DNA of 64,000 nucleotides, from positions 1,790,422 to 1,854,421 of the forward strand of contig NZ_CP147243.1 of assembly GCF_037198285.1 (NCBI RefSeq), in the 5' to 3' direction. Below, piece after piece: positions 61,102 to 64,000 of this stretch. The notes beneath the pieces are model-generated. The model worked only from the letters and a program-made list of their open reading frames with translations, was not told the origin of the DNA and searched no databases. Made by a program: the position numbers and the translations under genes. This DNA is from Haladaptatus sp. DJG-WS-42 (GTDB taxonomy: Archaea; Halobacteriota; Halobacteria; Halobacteriales; Halococcaceae). Numbering within the stretch: position 1 is the first letter of the stretch; every line of letters starts with the position of its first letter.

Positions 61102-62091
61102 ATGAGCGCCCTCGGTGCAATCCGACGAGTGAGCGAACTTGCAAGCGACTACTTCGTCCTCTGGGTGCTCCTCTTTTCGGGAATTGCCCTCGCAGAACCC
61201 TCGCTGTTCACGTGGATTGCGAGTCGTGGCCTCATCGCCCCCGGGCTTGGCCTCATCATGCTCGGGATGGGCCTTACTCTCCGCCCGGTCGATTTCCGCC
61301 GCCTTGCTGAGGAACCGCGCGATGTTGCCATCGGCGCGCTCGCCCAGTGGATTGTGATGCCACTCGCGGCCTACGGACTGACCGTCGCCCTCTCGTTGCC
61401 CCCAGAACTCGCCATCGGCGTTATCCTCGTTGGCGCGGCCCCCGGCGGCACAGCCTCCAATGTTATGGCCTACCTCGGGAAGGGCGACGTTGCCCTCTCG
61501 GTGGCAGTTACGACGGTGACCACGCTCGCCGCACCGCTCATCATGCCCGCGTGGGTCGTGTTGCTCGCGGGTGAATCGCTCGACGTGACGTTCATGAGCC
61601 TGTTTACGAGCATCGTCCAAATCGTCTTCATTCCCGTCGTCGCAGGATTCGCGCTGCGCTATCTCTTAGATAAGACGGCTCCATCCGTCGCAGAAGCCGG
61701 ACTCGACATCTTCCCGCTCGTGAGCGTTGCCACCATCGTCGCCATCGTCGCGGCCGTCGTCGGCCTGAACGTCGAGAACATTCTGACAGCTGGTGCGGCC
61801 GTCCTCGTCGCCGTCGTCGCTCACAACGCCATCGGCCTCGGCGCGGGCTACAGCGTTGGCCGCCTCGCAGGCATGGACGAAGACCGCGTGCGAACCTGCA
61901 CGTTCGAGGTTGGGCTTCAGAACAGTGGACTGGCCGTCGCGCTCGCCACGGCGTTTTTCAGCCCGACCGCAGCGCTCGTCCCGGCGCTGTTCAGCGTCTG
62001 GCACAACGTCACCGGCCCGGCGCTCGCAAGCTACTTCTCGCGTGAAGAGGCGGCCGAGAAAGCGTCTGGAACGCACGCCATGAGCGAGTAA
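61102..62091 (+). CDS. Bile acid:sodium symporter (BASS) family transporter
   Basis: The 329-residue protein has about nine or ten membrane helices and the BASS motifs 'GLIMLGMGLTL', 'LVGAAPGGTASNVMAYLGKGD' and 'TFEVGLQNSGLAVALA', whose crossing helices bind two sodium ions. Prokaryotic members import organic acids or vitamin precursors rather than bile acids. It is divergent from the AIR-synthase/thiDN operon, so a thiamine-precursor substrate is conceivable but untested. Confidence 0.9.
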   Translation: MSALGAIRRVSELASDYFVLWVLLFSGIALAEPSLFTWIASRGLIAPGLGLIMLGMGLTLRPVDFRRLAEEPRDVAIGALAQWIVMPLAAYGLTVALSLPPELAIGVILVGAAPGGTASNVMAYLGKGDVALSVAVTTVTTLAAPLIMPAWVVLLAGESLDVTFMSLFTSIVQIVFIPVVAGFALRYLLDKTAPSVAEAGLDIFPLVSVATIVAIVAAVVGLNVENILTAGAAVLVAVVAHNAIGLGAGYSVGRLAGMDEDRVRTCTFEVGLQNSGLAVALATAFFSPTAALVPALFSVWHNVTGPALASYFSREEAAEKASGTHAMSE

Positions 62092-62245
62092 GCGTCTCAC
62101 TCGCTCACAATTTGTTCTACTTTTTACGCACTGTAGTTTAGAACCTGAGAGTTCCAGGAGCTAATCCTGTTGTATCGAAGGAGTAACCCTATTGAAATAT
62201 CCGCGCGTATCTACTTGTGTAGACCATACGTTACTGGTGATTCCT

Positions 62246-62617
62246 ATGACCACAACCACACAACGACAACTGCTCTGGGTGGCGCTCGCCATCCTCGCCG
62301 CGCTTCTCATCCTTCCGGCCCTCCTCATGGGCTTTGGAATGATGGGCTACGGCCCCATGATGGGCGGCTTTTGGGGCGGGGGCTTTGGTATGAACAGCGG
62401 AACGATTCCAGGCTGGATGATGGCCGTAGGGTTCCTCATGCAACTCCTGTTCTTCATCGCCATCATTGGCGGCGGCTACCTACTTGTTCGAGCGGTGACT
62501 GGGACGCAGGGAAGCGACCGTGCCCTCGATGAACTCAGACTTGCCTATGCCCGGGGCGACCTGACCGACGAGGAGTACGACGAGCGAAAACGACGACTCG
62601 AAGCAGACCGTCGCTAA
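62246..62617 (+). CDS. SHOCT-domain membrane protein
   Basis: The 123-residue protein has two membrane helices separated by a Gly/Met-rich segment ('MGFGMMGYGPMMGGFWGGG' in parts), and a C-terminal SHOCT motif ('ALDELRLAYARGDLTDEEYDERKRRLE' in parts, about 92-118). SHOCT is a short oligomerisation-type module of unknown function. The Met-rich loop could bind copper or other soft metals, which would fit the YHS permease downstream, but this is inference. Confidence 0.8.
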   Translation: MTTTTQRQLLWVALAILAALLILPALLMGFGMMGYGPMMGGFWGGGFGMNSGTIPGWMMAVGFLMQLLFFIAIIGGGYLLVRAVTGTQGSDRALDELRLAYARGDLTDEEYDERKRRLEADRR

Positions 62618-62723
62618 GCCACGTCGAGGATTTAGAACCTAGCATACACCGCCTCCTCCAGTTTATTTTCAAAGCCACAATCGCATTAGGGCAGTCTCCC
62701 CAACATATGGACACACCGCTACC

Positions 62724-64000
62724 ATGGACCGCTGGGAATACGCTCTCTTGACCACAATCGCATTGGCCGTGGTGGGAATCGGTGTCGTCACCACGAACCA
62801 ACCCTTAGACACGTTCTTCATAGAAAGCGCGACGACAGCCGCGACGACGACGGTAGCGATGGCGTGGATTACGTGGTGGGCGCTCGTCATCGGCTTCGCC
62901 ATCGCAGGCGGCGTCGAGGCGTGGGTCAATTCCGACGACATCGCAGCCCTGCTCGCCGGACACGGAGCGCGAGAAGTCGGCGCTGGCACGTTCTTTGGCT
63001 TCGTCTCCTCGTCGTGTTCCTACAGCGCCATCGCGACCGCGAAAAACCTGTTCAAGAAAGGCGCCTCTGCGGCCGCCGCGCTCGGGGCGTTCATGTTCGC
63101 CTCCACCAACCTCGTCATCGAAATCGGTGCCGTCATCTGGATTCTCCTCGGTTGGGAGTTTCTGGTCGCAGACTTCCTTGGCGGCTTCCTTCTCATCAGT
63201 CTCATGGCACTCGCGTTCGTCTATCTCGTCCCAGACGAGGTCATCGAAACGGCACGTGAGAACGCTCAGCAAGACGGCGAGCCGACGGCCGAAGACCCGG
63301 TCTGTGGGATGGAGGTCAACCCTGAAGAGACGGAGTACAGCGTAGATCACGACGGGACGACCTCCTACTTCTGTTCACAGTCGTGTAAGGAGAGCTTCGA
63401 CCCCGAAGAAGCGAATACGACGATTCGAGAGCAAGCCACCTCGCTCGCGGGCTGGAAAGCCCTCGCTGACAAGCAGTGGAAAGAGTGGGGGATGCTCTGG
63501 GACGAGATTGCGATTGGCTTTATCTTCGCCGGACTCATCGCCGGATTCATCCCCCAGAGCGTCTGGACGAGCATCTTCTCGGGTGGGGCGAACGGCGCAC
63601 CCGTGTTCATCGTCTGGACGGCCGCACTCGGGGCCATCGTCGGCGTCGCAACGTTCGTCTGCTCGGTTGGGAACGTCCCCTTCGGCACCGTCCTCTGGAC
63701 GAACGGCCTGCCGTTCGGGTCGGTGCTCTCGTACATCTACGCAGACCTCATCGTCCCACCCATCATGGACGCTTACCGCGAGTACTACGGCACGAAATTC
63801 GCCGCGATTCTCTCGGGGTTCATCTTCCTCACCTCGGTGCTCGTGGGCGTCGTCATCCACTTCCTGTTCCTCGGACTCGGCATCATCCCTGACCCACAGA
63901 ACGCACAGGTTGCCGAGGTAAAAATCGAGATGAACTACAAGTTGGTGTTGAACGTCCTCGCATCAGCGTTCTTCATCGTGTTGTACTGGTTGCACAGCCG
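62724..64000 (+). CDS. DUF318/YraQ-family permease with an internal YHS domain (3' end outside window)
   Basis: At least 425 residues are present before the window ends, with no stop codon. Two permease halves (about 10-175 and 255-425+) have the family segments 'FFGFVSSSCSYSAIA' and 'VATFVCSVGNVPFGTVLW'. Between them lies a YHS metal-binding domain (about 185-235) with 'DPVCGMEV' and 'YFCSQSCKESF'. YraQ-type permeases are linked to metalloid or metal efflux. The start at 62724 precedes the first helix. Confidence 0.85.
   Translation, partial: MDRWEYALLTTIALAVVGIGVVTTNQPLDTFFIESATTAATTTVAMAWITWWALVIGFAIAGGVEAWVNSDDIAALLAGHGAREVGAGTFFGFVSSSCSYSAIATAKNLFKKGASAAAALGAFMFASTNLVIEIGAVIWILLGWEFLVADFLGGFLLISLMALAFVYLVPDEVIETARENAQQDGEPTAEDPVCGMEVNPEETEYSVDHDGTTSYFCSQSCKESFDPEEANTTIREQATSLAGWKALADKQWKEWGMLWDEIAIGFIFAGLIAGFIPQSVWTSIFSGGANGAPVFIVWTAALGAIVGVATFVCSVGNVPFGTVLWTNGLPFGSVLSYIYADLIVPPIMDAYREYYGTKFAAILSGFIFLTSVLVGVVIHFLFLGLGIIPDPQNAQVAEVKIEMNYKLVLNVLASAFFIVLYWLHS

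Noticed and set aside
60829-61620. A 263-codon minus-strand frame rich in His, Glu and Arg
   Set aside because: It is antisense to the BASS transporter and overlaps the AIR-synthase start region. The charge pattern is an antisense artefact of membrane codons.

Overview
The window is chromosomal DNA of a haloarchaeon (class Halobacteria). The proteins are acidic and rich in Asp and Glu. Many genes are leaderless, with a TATA-like element about 25-30 bases before the ATG. The gene content is typical of the class: a doublet histone, a multi-OB-fold RPA, aIF2-beta carrying a TRAM domain, the Azf-type glucose-6-phosphate dehydrogenase, a SAMP-activating E1 enzyme, PGF-CTERM surface proteins, Tat lipoproteins and glpABC/glpK. 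No rRNA, CRISPR array, insertion sequence, integrase or phage gene was seen.

Layout. 0-2.3 kb: a NosD-like beta-helix protein, then tRNA-Val followed on its 3' side by three copies of its own 3' end. 2.3-11 kb: housekeeping genes (DUF192, ABC exporter, creatininase family, alcohol dehydrogenase, MptD, aIF2-beta, Azf, DUF309, small unknowns). 10.9-11.3 kb: tRNA-Arg with a similar array of 3'-end copies and hairpins. 11.5-16.4 kb: lipoprotein, RPA, histone, histone deacetylase and CCA-adding enzyme. 16.4-17.9 kb: an intron-containing tRNA-Asn and a CAT-anticodon tRNA, each followed by a partial copy of its own 3' end, with a degenerate nuclease-like lipoprotein between them. 17.9-26.3 kb: fatty-acid and folate enzymes, cobalamin genes (two cytosolic BtuF-like proteins, one surface BtuF, CbiA), and UbaA next to a JAMM desampylase. 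26.4-34 kb: small unknown genes, DMT and MFS transporters, regulators, Bcp and a PGF-CTERM surface protein.

34-56 kb: a flavin disulfide reductase and mutL, a TetR locus with two operator-like palindromes, a decayed Tat/PQQ/PKD gene, an NSS transporter, the glycerol catabolism locus (glpABC divergent from glpK plus a membrane protein), an acyl-CoA ligase with an IclR regulator, a Tat-linked GMC oxidoreductase pair and mutS. 56-64 kb: an ArsC-like phosphatase, thiDN, tandem AIR-synthase-like paralogs, a BASS transporter, a SHOCT membrane protein and a YHS-containing permease cut by the window edge.

How the genes fit together. RPA, histone and deacetylase form a chromatin/ssDNA cluster, with histone and deacetylase translationally coupled. 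UbaA and JAMM would attach and remove ubiquitin-like SAMP modifiers. GlpK, GlpABC and a putative permease would take glycerol to dihydroxyacetone phosphate. MptD and DHFR serve pterin/folate metabolism.

The most unusual signal is that all four tRNA genes are followed by partial copies of their own 3' ends, mixed with hairpins. A 30-base cassette is shared between two different loci. I do not know a described system that explains this.
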